Below, one piece after another: positions 35,572 through 46,100 of a stretch of 64,000 bases of DNA (position 1 is its first letter; every line of letters starts with the position of its first letter). The notes below the pieces were generated by a model. That model did not search any database and had not been told where the DNA came from. It saw only the letters and a program-made list of their open reading frames with translations. The position numbers and the translations under genes were made by a program. This DNA comes from G963676095 sp963676095. GTDB taxonomy: Bacteria > Bacteroidota > Bacteroidia > Bacteroidales > Prolixibacteraceae. Location of the stretch: contig OY781040.1 in NCBI GenBank assembly GCA_963676095.1, positions 3,348,001 through 3,412,000 on the forward strand, read 5' to 3'.

Positions 35572-38500
35572 TTAAAATTTAATGTTTGCACCGATCATTA
35601 TAGTTCGTGAAGATGGATACCGGGTACCATCATAACCCATCTCCAACGGATCATCTGAACCTATTTCCGGATCTAAGCCGGAATACCCGGTTATTGTGAA
35701 TAAATTTTGTCCGCTTATATAGAAACGGCAGGAACTGATCAGTTTCGTTTTCTGACATAGAGCGGAAGAAAGATTATATCCCAACTGAACATTCTGAAGC
35801 CTTAAAAATGAGCCGTCTTCAACATACCAGTCAGACGTTTTAAAATTATCATTATCATCGGTAGTCGAAATTCTCGGATAAGAGGCCTGATCTCCTTCTT
35901 CCTTCCATGCTTTTGTATAAGCATCGGCCAAAGCATTCTGATAACCAGGTGAACAAAAAGAAGCTTTTGTTCCATTATAAATATCATTCCCCAGGGTTCC
36001 CTGGAAAAAGGCTGAGAAATCTATATTTTTATATGCCAGATTAATATTGAACCCATAAATCAGGTCAGGATGTGGATTTCCGATGTATGTTCTGTCTCCA
36101 TCATCAATACTTCCATCGTCGTCCAGATCTGCAAATTTAAAATCACCGGGAACAGCATACGGTTGTATCAAATCGCCGTCCGATCCGACATAACTATCAA
36201 TTTCGTCCTGATTCTGAAAAATTCCTTTTTGCTCATAACCATAAAAACGCGACATCGGACCCCCAATTTCTGTTTTACTGACCGAACCATATAATGGATC
36301 ATTGTCTGTTCCCAGCGAAGTGACTTTATTCTTGTAGAAAGATGCATTTCCCTCCAGGGAATAGGCTAGTTGCCCGATTTTGTTTTTATAATCAATTGTT
36401 ATTTCAAATCCTTTATTGGTAACATTACCTGCATTTTGCCAGGGATAATTTGTATAACCAGCAAAGGCGGGAATCGGGACCTCAAGAAGCATGTCTTTTG
36501 TCTTTTTAATATAGTAATTCAGGCTCAATAAGAGGCGTTCTTTGAAAAAGCCGGCATCCAGCCCGATGTTTGTTTGCTGGCTTGTTTCCCATTTTATGTC
36601 AGAATTTCCCATATTAGTAGGGCCATAACCCTGGATATAACTATCATCTCCTCCCATAAAATAGATATCCTCATCGTTGGTACCAATCGTGGTAAGCGCA
36701 GCATCGCTGTCGATATTCTGGTTCCCGTTTTGGCCCCATCCGATACGCAATTTTAAATTTGATATATTTTTAGTCCAGTTCAGATTTTTAAAAAAATCCT
36801 CATCAATTATTCTCCATCCCAATGAAAAAGAAGGAAAATACCCCCATCTGTTTTCTTTGGAAAATTTGGAAGAACCATCAGCCCTGAAACTGACAGTGGC
36901 TAAATAACGGCCATCATACGAATAGTTCAACCGCCCGAGATACGATAAGATGCTGGTTTCCTCTTTACTTCCCGAAGCCTCTGCTCCGTCAGTCGCTGCA
37001 TCTAAAACCCTGAACTCTTCATCATTTCCCGAAGTTGTTGTTTTATAAGCATCGGTTGTTTCTGTCTCATGCGATTCATAAGTTACAGCAACCATAGCAT
37101 CAAAATTGTGTCGGTCAAGATTTTTCCTGTAATTGAGCCGTTGTTCCAACACATAATTCCATCCAAAAGTATCATTGTTTGTTATCTTGCTTTCATCCCT
37201 GTATTTATCCTCTTCATTTGCCAGGTTATATTCACTGAAAACAGATTGATAGGCCGGGTCGAATTCTTTAAACCGGTTCGTTGGCCTGTCAAAATTAAAC
37301 TGCAAATGATAACTCAATCCGGATAATATTTTCAGGTCTGCATACACATTTCCATAAACATCAAAATCCTCAGAACTCCTGTCGTTTATTTCCAGGTCCG
37401 CTACCGGGTTAGGATCAAAGGACCACTCTGTTGGTGCATATTTATCGTATTCATAGTTTTCATCACTTGAATCAACCAACGGATTGATTACCGGCGTAAA
37501 AGGATCTGCTTCCAGAATGTTTGAAAATGAAGATAAGTACCCTGTATCGCTTGATTTCATGCGCGACAAGCCCAGGTTAACCCCCACGGATAAACATGAT
37601 GCCAGGCTATATTCATTGTTTAACTTCATGGTAATACGCGAAAATTTGGTCGTAATGATAGCCCCCTGGTCATTCATATAACCCAGACTAAAAAATGACT
37701 TCGATTTCTCGTCGCCTTTTTGAATACTAAAATTATAATTCTGAGTTACGCCGGTTTGGTTAACTGCCTTCCACCAGTCGGTATCATACCCTCTCAGGTA
37801 TTGTTGTTCAAAATTTGAATCCAGTTCTTCTCCGCCATTTTCATATGCTTCCGTAATATAATTGTAGAACTGCTCACTATTGCACATGTCTACAGCCTTG
37901 TAACTTTTTTTTATACCAAGATAAGTATCAAAAGAAATAACAGCTGCTCCTTTTTCCCCCTTTTTTGTCGTTACAATAATAACTCCATTAGAACCGCGAG
38001 AGCCATAAATAGCACATGCAGAGGCATCTTTAAGCACTTCGATGTGATCTATATCGGATGGATTTAAATCATTTATATTGTCAAATGGTTGTCCGTCAAC
38101 AACATATAGCGGATCGTTATTGTTTACCGTGCCCAGTCCTCTGATCCTTACGGTAGAAGCATCTCCAGGTTGTCCTGAATTTGTGGCCACATATACTCCT
38201 GAAGCTTTTCCTGTCATTAATTGTGATATATTGGGAACGGCATAGTTTTTAATATCGTTGGCAGATACGGAAGAAACAGATCCTGTTAAATCACTTTTTT
38301 TTATCGTTCCGTACCCGATAGCCACTACTTCTTCAATGCCAACCATTTCTTCAGTCATTGTGACATTAATTATCGTTTTTCCGGCTACTTGTATTTCCTG
38401 ATTTTTCATTCCCACAAACGAGAAAAGCAGGATTGCATCTGAGGGGACGTTAATCAGTGAATAATTTCCATCGGTGTCTGTCACTGTTCCCAGCATAGTC

Positions 38501-38754
38501 CCTTTAATAATAATAGAAACTCCTGGTAGCGGAGTACCGGTCGAGTCGACAACTTTGCCGGTGACCTTTGTGTTTTGAGAGGAGGTGTTGTCTAATTTCA
38601 TGTTCGGGGTCGGGCGAGTGGACTGTGGGTAGCTGTTTCCTGCCAATATTTGAGATGTACTGGCCAGTAGAAGAAATAAAAAAATCTGCATTACCTTAAA
38701 AATTTTTCTGTATTCGGGGAAGACCGAACACAATAAATTCATCTTTTTTTTCAT
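35572..38754 (-). CDS. SusC/RagA-family TonB-dependent receptor
   Basis: 1060 residues from ATG 38754 (the frame is open to 38781). A signal peptide within FKVMQIFLFLLLASTSQILAG is followed by a short linker rather than an STN domain. A carboxypeptidase-regulatory-like domain (TGKVVDSTGTPLPGVSIIIK, LFSFVGM), TonB-box-like EEVVAIGYGTIKKSDLTGSV, plug (RIRGLGTVNNNDPLYVVDG, DASACAIYGSRGSNGVIIVT) and barrel follow, ending in TIMIGANIKF. It imports the oligosaccharide with the SusD protein. The long N-terminal lead before the signal sequence is common in this family. Confidence 0.95.
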   Translation of the reverse strand: MKKKMNLLCSVFPEYRKIFKVMQIFLFLLLASTSQILAGNSYPQSTRPTPNMKLDNTSSQNTKVTGKVVDSTGTPLPGVSIIIKGTMLGTVTDTDGNYSLINVPSDAILLFSFVGMKNQEIQVAGKTIINVTMTEEMVGIEEVVAIGYGTIKKSDLTGSVSSVSANDIKNYAVPNISQLMTGKASGVYVATNSGQPGDASTVRIRGLGTVNNNDPLYVVDGQPFDNINDLNPSDIDHIEVLKDASACAIYGSRGSNGVIIVTTKKGEKGAAVISFDTYLGIKKSYKAVDMCNSEQFYNYITEAYENGGEELDSNFEQQYLRGYDTDWWKAVNQTGVTQNYNFSIQKGDEKSKSFFSLGYMNDQGAIITTKFSRITMKLNNEYSLASCLSVGVNLGLSRMKSSDTGYLSSFSNILEADPFTPVINPLVDSSDENYEYDKYAPTEWSFDPNPVADLEINDRSSEDFDVYGNVYADLKILSGLSYHLQFNFDRPTNRFKEFDPAYQSVFSEYNLANEEDKYRDESKITNNDTFGWNYVLEQRLNYRKNLDRHNFDAMVAVTYESHETETTDAYKTTTSGNDEEFRVLDAATDGAEASGSKEETSILSYLGRLNYSYDGRYLATVSFRADGSSKFSKENRWGYFPSFSLGWRIIDEDFFKNLNWTKNISNLKLRIGWGQNGNQNIDSDAALTTIGTNDEDIYFMGGDDSYIQGYGPTNMGNSDIKWETSQQTNIGLDAGFFKERLLLSLNYYIKKTKDMLLEVPIPAFAGYTNYPWQNAGNVTNKGFEITIDYKNKIGQLAYSLEGNASFYKNKVTSLGTDNDPLYGSVSKTEIGGPMSRFYGYEQKGIFQNQDEIDSYVGSDGDLIQPYAVPGDFKFADLDDDGSIDDGDRTYIGNPHPDLIYGFNINLAYKNIDFSAFFQGTLGNDIYNGTKASFCSPGYQNALADAYTKAWKEEGDQASYPRISTTDDNDNFKTSDWYVEDGSFLRLQNVQLGYNLSSALCQKTKLISSCRFYISGQNLFTITGYSGLDPEIGSDDPLEMGYDGTRYPSSRTIMIGANIKF

Positions 38755-38818
38755 ATTGATTATTTTTGGGTTTAGTATCATCGAATGATGATCAGCATTT
38801 AATTAAGTCTAATTTTGA

Positions 38819-40558
38819 TCAATAGTAGGAAACGACGGTTCCATTGGCTGTTAACTTGCCGTTAGAGCGGATTATTTCTGTTCCTGAGGGAATTTCGACA
38901 ATCACACGGGCTTCATTGGCGGGAATGGAAATATTTCCTTTCCCTTTCACATTTTTTAAGACAACACTTCCTGTGACCATATCATAAAGGTCCGCAGGCG
39001 ATGTTTGGGGAATGTATTCAACAGCTTTTTCCTGGTTATAGGGATTGAAGTATAAGTAAGTAGGAAAAGCCTTGTCTCTGTAAAAGTCGGTAGACAGGCA
39101 GTTTAACTGAAGGATCCCTTCTACGTTGGTCTTCTTTATGATGGAACCAAAAATTCCGGCGAATGAAGAGCCGTAGATGCTAAACATCGAAACATCGGGT
39201 TGATCAGGTGCCCATTGCGGTCCGTCACCCAGCGCGACCGGTGACACATTTTCCAGGGATTTTTTACCATATGTGTCCTTTTTTCTTAGTCCCTCATAGG
39301 CGATGACATTTCTTGTAACCGGTTTCTTTTCAGGGAGCCACTGGTTCCCGTCCGGAATCTCATAGGGGTAACATAAACGGGCCGCATTGGCTGCATTCAG
39401 CATCCATTTGCCAATAGCCCGGGCATAACGGGGATCATAACGGACTATTGGGATTAGGGGCCAGGCCAGGCTGAATGTATTCATCAGAAAGCCATATCCG
39501 CCGGTATCATTGATGTTGCCCTGTAACCCGGATACATCATAATCTCCCCAACGTCCGGTAATAACACCCCAGCCGGTCCTTCCATCTTTGGATTTGCATC
39601 CGTCGAAAGTCCAGTTTATGATTTTTGACAGGTCGTAATCCGTTCCTTGTTCTGCATTTAACCGGGCGCCTACATAAGCGCCAAAAGGCATGAGCACTTC
39701 ATAAAAGCGGCTTTCTTTTTGCGCCAAAAGAGCTTTCATTGCTGATTCTGCTCCTTTCAGGTAGCGGGGGTCTCCGAATTTTTTATAAGCGGCGTAGAGT
39801 ACGTACGCTTGTCCTGCAGCAGCATCCTGCTGAAAGGGAATTTGGTTTCGCATGCCCTTCATGGCCGCATAGTCGAAGTAGGAATAGTCGTAATTTCCGT
39901 TCAGGACCGAATCTGCCCGGAAAAACTGATCTGCTACGGATTTTTGGATCTGGTCGGCCCCCGGAATTCCTGGAAACAAATCAGAAACCGCATAATACAA
40001 AACATTCGGAAAAACATCGTACCACCAGTCCCGTCCGTAGCCTCCGCCTAATGATGCAACCTCAGGACAGGTATTGTTCATGACAATATTCCAGCCGTTG
40101 GCTGAGTTGAAGTAGTTCTGTGCCATTTTTACATAATCTGGTCCATTCTGGTCCCGTTTGTCAATGCCCATCAGTCCGGCACTCATCAGTGCACCAAGGG
40201 AACACAGGGCTTCATGAAATTCCCCGTTATTTGCGTCAGGTCCTTGCCTGATATCACCTACAGCGGTATAAATGCCAAAAGTTTCCTGGTCGATATTGCG
40301 TCGCGCATGGTCTATCCAGATAAAAGGCCTGTAATCTCCCTGCGTATTGAAATCAAAGACAACCTGATCGAAATTTTTAGCTGTCTCTGACCAGTCTTGC
40401 ATTTTATAAGGCTGGGGCATGTCCGGCATCATTTCTATCCGGTCGATATTGATTTGCTTTACCTCATTGGGGCTAAGAGAACAGGCGAAGAGGGTTACAC
40501 TTAAAAGAATCCCCAAAGCATATCTTTTTTTGCATCGGTCAAAACATATTCTATTCAT
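38819..40558 (-). CDS. unclassified PUL lipoprotein, possible alpha-toroid glycan-active enzyme
   Basis: 579 residues. A lipoprotein signal ends in TLFAC, so it is membrane anchored and probably faces the periplasm or surface. The body looks all-helical with paired helices, as in (alpha/alpha) toroids (FQQDAAAGQAYVLYAAYKKF, PRYLKGAESAMKALLAQ, RYARAIGKWMLNAANAARL). It ends in a beta-rich domain (GSVVLKNVKGKGNISIPANE, ARVIVEIPSGTEI). Candidate catalytic acids include the conserved-looking segments GGYGRDWWYD, WIDHARRNID and RWGDYDVSG. I do not recognise a CAZy family. Its place between MFS and SusC in a PUL argues for glycan cleavage. It overlaps the MFS gene by 8 nt. Confidence 0.6.
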   Translation of the reverse strand: MNRICFDRCKKRYALGILLSVTLFACSLSPNEVKQINIDRIEMMPDMPQPYKMQDWSETAKNFDQVVFDFNTQGDYRPFIWIDHARRNIDQETFGIYTAVGDIRQGPDANNGEFHEALCSLGALMSAGLMGIDKRDQNGPDYVKMAQNYFNSANGWNIVMNNTCPEVASLGGGYGRDWWYDVFPNVLYYAVSDLFPGIPGADQIQKSVADQFFRADSVLNGNYDYSYFDYAAMKGMRNQIPFQQDAAAGQAYVLYAAYKKFGDPRYLKGAESAMKALLAQKESRFYEVLMPFGAYVGARLNAEQGTDYDLSKIINWTFDGCKSKDGRTGWGVITGRWGDYDVSGLQGNINDTGGYGFLMNTFSLAWPLIPIVRYDPRYARAIGKWMLNAANAARLCYPYEIPDGNQWLPEKKPVTRNVIAYEGLRKKDTYGKKSLENVSPVALGDGPQWAPDQPDVSMFSIYGSSFAGIFGSIIKKTNVEGILQLNCLSTDFYRDKAFPTYLYFNPYNQEKAVEYIPQTSPADLYDMVTGSVVLKNVKGKGNISIPANEARVIVEIPSGTEIIRSNGKLTANGTVVSYY

Positions 40559-41813
40559 CGTTATTGGTATGATTGGTTATATTATTGGCCACAGGTATTG
40601 AGATCAGCTGAATCAGGGCAATGATCAGCAGTGAATATTTTAAAGAGAAATTAAGGGAGACGAAGTTTGCCAGAAAGATGAAGAGTGTAAGGCCGAAAAA
40701 GCGGCCTGTATACAATCCGAATTCATGGTTGAAGATATAAGAAAATTCATTTCTTTTTTCTTTTTTTGAAACCACATCGATCACTTTCATCTGAATTGGG
40801 AAATAGGCGATATCATGCAGGGGCTGAAACAGAACTTTGGCCAGCATGAAAATGATCACGCCTGTTGCCGAAAAAAGAACAGCATTGGCTAACGTACCGC
40901 AGACAAAAATAAGTAATCCTGCCGAAAAAATGTAGATCCTGTGCTTTGGCCTGGTAATTCTTCCAAGAATGTACAGAATGACTGCGGTAAAGATTCCGCT
41001 GACGGCCTGAATGGTTCCCAGGGAGTTCTCATCACCGACCAGGGTCATGATCAGTATGGCAGGAGAAGTAACCAAGTATCCCTGGGCGATTCCTTTCAGT
41101 CCGGCCAGTACCAGCATTTTCCGCCAGAGCTTGTCGAACCGGAAATAAATAAATCTTTTTTGTACTGGATTCCGGAATTTTTCACGATGGATCACACAGG
41201 AAGAAAAAATCGTCAGGGCAAAGACCCCTACTGTTACAAGCTGATAAGCCCGTATAATATTTCCTCCAAACCAGCCCATGTCCCGGGAAGAAATTAAGAA
41301 CCATCCTACAATAAAGGGGATGATGATGGACGTGATCGTATAGAAAAAGGTTTCGATCCCGTAATAATAGTTTCTGTTCCCGTCGTTTGTCGTGTTTAAG
41401 GCCAGAAAATCGCGGTTAGCCCAAAAAAAACCGAAAGATGCCCCCATGATTAATCCGGCAAGTCCGACCCCCGTTGTGTCCAGTCTGTAGAGGCTCATCA
41501 TAAAGATCATTGAAACACCGCTTAGTAACATGCCAAAGCTGTACAGGTGGGCAATTTTTATTTTATTTAAAAGAAACCCGTTGATCATAAATGTAACAGG
41601 GATCCCGGAATACAGGCAAAGCTGATAAATGGCCACGAGTGTTGGTTCATTGGAATTTCGCATGATGTAGGCACTGACAAAAATGTCGGTGATAGGCAGT
41701 ACCAGTGCATAAATAATGTTTGTAATCAGCAGGATCCGCATGTCCCGTGGATTATCCAGGAATACGCGATACTCATTGGCTATTTTATCTGCTGTTTTTT
41801 CCAGAATATTCAT
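40551..41813 (-). CDS. MFS sugar transporter of the PUL
   Basis: 420 residues from ATG 41813; the longer frame to 41828 begins with TTG. About 12 hydrophobic helices are visible, with a cytoplasmic amphipathic N-terminus (MNILEKTADKIANEYRVFL) and a central loop with basic residues (HREKFRNPVQKRFIYF). It probably imports the oligosaccharide or mannoside released in the periplasm across the inner membrane for the GH130 enzyme. It begins 4 nt after the GH130 stop and overlaps the next gene, so the genes are translationally coupled. An MFS-GH130 pair is a known arrangement in mannoside and N-glycan loci. Confidence 0.85.
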   Translation of the reverse strand: MNILEKTADKIANEYRVFLDNPRDMRILLITNIIYALVLPITDIFVSAYIMRNSNEPTLVAIYQLCLYSGIPVTFMINGFLLNKIKIAHLYSFGMLLSGVSMIFMMSLYRLDTTGVGLAGLIMGASFGFFWANRDFLALNTTNDGNRNYYYGIETFFYTITSIIIPFIVGWFLISSRDMGWFGGNIIRAYQLVTVGVFALTIFSSCVIHREKFRNPVQKRFIYFRFDKLWRKMLVLAGLKGIAQGYLVTSPAILIMTLVGDENSLGTIQAVSGIFTAVILYILGRITRPKHRIYIFSAGLLIFVCGTLANAVLFSATGVIIFMLAKVLFQPLHDIAYFPIQMKVIDVVSKKEKRNEFSYIFNHEFGLYTGRFFGLTLFIFLANFVSLNFSLKYSLLIIALIQLISIPVANNITNHTNNDE

Positions 41814-41817
41814 AAAA

Positions 41818-42864
41818 TTAAAGATCAAGTGAGTTTAGTATCCTGCTGACGGAAAATATGGCTCCGCAAATGACTTCATCGGAAGCACCATAATAAATTG
41901 TAATCTTATCTCCTTCTACATAATGCCCGTTTGTGAATACGACATTCCCGAAGAACCCGGTTTGTTCGTATTTCATAATGGGTTCCATAATGGGTTCTTT
42001 ACTTCTGGCAATTATTTTCGACGGGTCATCCAGGTCCAGAAGCAGGGCCCCCAGGCAATAGCGGCTGTTCCCATTTGCCCCGTGGTAAATCTCGAGCCAT
42101 CCGTGATCTGTCTTTATTGGAGAGGCCCCGGCCCCGATACGGGCGTTGTCCCAGCTTTCTTTTCTGGTCTTTGCAATCAGTTTGTGGTTTCCCCAGTGGG
42201 TGCGGTCCGGCGATTCAGCTATCCAGATATAATTGCCTCCCAGTTCAGGACTGCTGGGACGATGCAATGCATAGTATTTACCATGGATCTTTTCTTCAAA
42301 CAAGGTACAATCTTTATTATGGGGCGGAAAGATCATCCCGTGCCGGATAAATGATTTCCAGTCGGATGTCTGCATGTATCCAACGCCTACCGCATTTGCA
42401 GAAACTTTTGTATAGGTCAGGTGATAGCCATCGCTCATTGTCGTTACCCGGCAGTCTTCAATACCAAATGTTTCCTGTTCCCCTGACCCGAAAACAGGAG
42501 AATAATCCGAAGGTTCGTAAAAGTTAATCCCGTCGTCGCTGCATACCAGCCGCAGATGAGAAAGAGTAGTCAGATAGTAATCTCCTTTATATTGAATAAT
42601 ACGGGGATCTGTGGCATTCAAGTCGGGATGTCCCAAATCGAATGTCCGGATCTCGATCCGGTTTTCCTTATTATATACAGGAAAACTGATTTTTCCTTCA
42701 TGTTGCCCGGGCCTTTCTGCAACACGCAGTAATAACCAGATTTTTCCGTTATAGCGAAAAACTCCCGGATTAAGCAGGCATTCTATTTCCATGCCGGGCA
42801 TGCTGGGCTTAATATCCTGGGGTGATAACAGCGGATTCTGTTTAAATCGTTCTGCAATATCCAT
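41818..42864 (-). CDS. GH130 family mannoside phosphorylase or hydrolase
   Basis: 348 residues, no signal peptide, so cytoplasmic. The five-bladed propeller motifs of GH130 are clear: NPGVFRYNGKIWLLLRVAER, the DPRI strand, GIEDCRVT (catalytic-type Asp), NKDCTLFEEKIHGKYYALHRPS, GAGASPIKTDHGWLEIYHG and GFFGNVVFTNGHY. GH130 enzymes cleave beta-mannosides with phosphate (phosphorylases) or water (beta-1,2-mannosidases). Which one applies depends on phosphate-binding residues that I cannot place with confidence. It is the first gene of the operon, divergent from the hybrid sensor. Confidence 0.9.
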   Translation of the reverse strand: MDIAERFKQNPLLSPQDIKPSMPGMEIECLLNPGVFRYNGKIWLLLRVAERPGQHEGKISFPVYNKENRIEIRTFDLGHPDLNATDPRIIQYKGDYYLTTLSHLRLVCSDDGINFYEPSDYSPVFGSGEQETFGIEDCRVTTMSDGYHLTYTKVSANAVGVGYMQTSDWKSFIRHGMIFPPHNKDCTLFEEKIHGKYYALHRPSSPELGGNYIWIAESPDRTHWGNHKLIAKTRKESWDNARIGAGASPIKTDHGWLEIYHGANGNSRYCLGALLLDLDDPSKIIARSKEPIMEPIMKYEQTGFFGNVVFTNGHYVEGDKITIYYGASDEVICGAIFSVSRILNSLDL

Positions 42865-43128
42865 TGATCTGTTTTTATTGATTTCCGGCTCAAAGGAAAC
42901 AGATAACAGGGAAACAGTTGTTTATTCCGGTACCAATAGTGTGTATTCTGTTTTCACAGGCAAAAATGGAAGTCCGGTATATTTTTGTGGTATTATCGTG
43001 TACAAGGTCCGGAGTATATCCTGTTCCCAAAACTGTTTACATGGTTCTCAAAATGGATCTTAGGGCTGAAAAAAGGATGAATTGCTTTGATCTTGTAATT
43101 TTGAATGATTATTTTCCCTCAAAAAATA
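42865..43128. promoter_or_regulatory. divergent control region of the PUL
   Basis: This gap separates the GH130 operon from the hybrid sensor gene and should hold the sensor's own binding site and both promoters. TAnnTTTG boxes on the plus strand are TATTTTTG at 42980-42987 and TAATTTTG at 43096-43103. No convincing minus-strand -7 box or inverted-repeat operator was found by eye. Confidence 0.5.
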
Positions 43129-46100
43129 ATGATCCGGCTTTTTGTTTGGGGTATAATCGTTTTTTTTACGCTAACCAGCTTCCGCTCGCCAAACTGGCGG
43201 TATGAAAAAATAGGGAATTCAGATGGCCTGTCGAACAGCGCTGTCACTTCTGTTTATTTCGATTCGAAAGGATATATCTGGTTTGGAACATGGGACGGAC
43301 TGAACCGTTATGACGGGACCAGGATCAGGGTTTTTAAGCCGGATATTTTTCAGAAAGGAAGTATCAGCAATAATATTATTCGCAGGATACTGGAAGACAA
43401 AAGCCGGAATTTATGGGTGGTGACGGAAAACGGACTTAATCTGTATAATCCGGAAAAAGAATTGTTTACCTCTTTTTTTGTTGATCAGCATTCTTCAGAA
43501 TATCGTGAAAACCGGTTTCATACCGCTCTTGATCCTGACTCCGTGATCTGGTGTAGTAAATATGATTACGGAGTTACCCGTTATGACCCGGTGAAGAAGC
43601 AGTTCTCTGCTCCTCTTAGGATTGAAAATCAGCCTGCTATGCTGAAAAAGACGGTTGGTTTTGCTTTTTCCACTGACGGATTCTTATGGTGCCTGACTAA
43701 CGACAGTACCCTGTATGGTATAAAAGATCGTGACGTGGTAAAAAGGATCAATCTGGGCGGAAAAAATATTGATCCTGAAAAAAATTGGTTTTTTAAATTC
43801 AAGGGCCAGCTTTTTGTCTTGATTGCTTTAAAGAAGGGCGGATTGCTCCGGCTAAACCTGTGTAATGGTGCTACCTCAAAAATTCAGGGTGGGAATAAGG
43901 ACTTTCATGTGACTACACTTTCCGAAAGTCCCCATAGCCATGATCTATGGGGCGGAACAGACGGAGGCCGGGTATTCCGGATAGAAATCGACGGTAAAGA
44001 TGTCTGCTTTTTGGGTGACCAGCTTTCCGTGCTGGCCGGAAAACAAATAAAGATATGGACGGTAACCGAAACAAGGCCGGACCTTTTATGGATCGGCACA
44101 GATGGCGACGGGGTTTATAAATACATCATGAAAGGGAATTACTTCGTCTCTGTCGGAAAGGGCGATCCTTCCCTTGGCATGATCAATCATAATATTGTAC
44201 GGGCTATCCACGAAGACCGGGATGGAAATCTATGGGTAGGCACCCGCGGAAACGGATTAAACTTTCTTCCGGCTTCAGGAGGAACGACACGTATCTTTGA
44301 CACCCGGAACGGGCTTTCCAACAATGCTGTTTTATCGCTTGGAGAGGATTCTTCCGGGAATATCTGGATTGGCGTTGATGGCCCGGGTATCGATATGTAT
44401 GAACCCTCTACCGGGGAAATATTCCATTTTCCTGATGATTTTAAAAATAAACCTGTCCTGAATTTCGGTTCGGTTTATGCTATTTGTAATGATTCCTTTG
44501 GCGACCTGTGGATCGGGACAAGTGGTTATGGCCTTTACCGGTTTTCAGTCAGGAAGGACAGGAACAATAATTATATTCTTCGTGACTATAGGTGTTACAG
44601 GAATCGGCCAGGGCAAAAAAACGGGCTGTTCAGTAATATCGTTTATTCGATTATGGAAGGGAGTCCCAATGTTTTGTGGATCGGGACCAGGGGAGGCGGC
44701 CTTTACCGGTTAAATACGGTAACAGATGAATTTGAAGCATTCCTTAGCAGCCAGGGAAATCCGAATTGCCTGAATAATAATGATGTACTGAGCTTATGGA
44801 AATCAGAAAATAAACAGGAACTTTGGATCGGGACAAGCGGCGGTTTGAATAAAATGAATCTTGCCACTTCTCCTTATCAGTTTTCTCATTATACTGAACA
44901 TGAAGGCCTTCCGAACAATACAGTCCATGCGATTCTTGGAGATAAAAAGGGAAACATTTGGGTCAGCACAAATAAAGGGTTGGCAAAATTAAATGATCAA
45001 AATGGAGAAGTACGCTACTTTTACAGCTCAGACGGATTACAAAGTAATGAATATACCGACGGGGCTTCCTGCCTGGGAAAACATTCCGGTTTGTTTTTCT
45101 TTGGGGGAGTGAACGGTTTTGATCTGTTCGATCCGGATCGAGTCAGGGATTCTGACTATTTTCCCCGGCTGGCCATTACAGGGTTTACCTTATTTAATCA
45201 CGGGCATGGCACATCCGGTCTGCTTTCCGAAAATATTGACATGGTTGATTCATTGTCGCTTAAGTATAATCAGAATTTTTTCCGGTTCGACTTTACTTCA
45301 TTGAACTATCATAGTAGCGGGAAATGCAGGTATGCCTACAAGCTGGAAAATTTCAATTCTGATTTTCTCTTTGCAGATAAGAATAACAGTGCAATGTTCA
45401 CCAATGTCCCTCCGGGAGAATATACCTTTACGGTCAGGTGGACCAATGAAGATGGCGTTTGGAATAAATCTCCGTATCATATCCGTATTTCCGTTTTACC
45501 TCCATTTTGGAGAACCTCCTTGGCGTATGCCCTGTATGCCGTTATTCTTCTGGTTGTCCTGGTTTTTATAGCCTTTTCTGTGAGACACAGGGTCCGGGTT
45601 CGTCAGAAGATGACGGAAGAACGGATGGAAATCCGGAAAACAAAGGAAATGAACCAGTATAAGTTTCAGTTTTTTACCAATATTGCCCACGAGTTCAGAA
45701 CACCTCTGACTTTGATTATGGCTCCTGCCGCCCAGTTGATGGATTTAAAGGGGGAAGATCATCGGATAGCACCTTATGTGAAATCTATTTATAATAATTC
45801 GGTACGGCTGTTGCATCTGATTCAGGAATTAATTGATTTTAGAAAAGTTGAAACCGGTAATCTCCGGTTAAATGTCAGGAATGGCAACTTTACCTGTTTT
45901 GTACGTGCACTTGTTGACGCATTCAGACAGTACGCGGCTAATAAGAAGATCGATCTTCGCTTTTTCCATGCAGATAGCGGTATCTGCGGGTGGTTTGACA
46001 ATAAGGTTATGGAGAAAGTATTTTTGAATTTGATTTCCAATGCACTCAAATACACACCTGAAGGAGGAACAGTCTCTGTCCGGCTTTCACAGGAGGAAAA

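Noticed and set aside
41818..42864. Specific name such as mannosyl-glucose phosphorylase for the GH130 enzyme
   Set aside because: The family is clear but the phosphate-binding residues that decide between phosphorylase and hydrolase could not be placed by eye.
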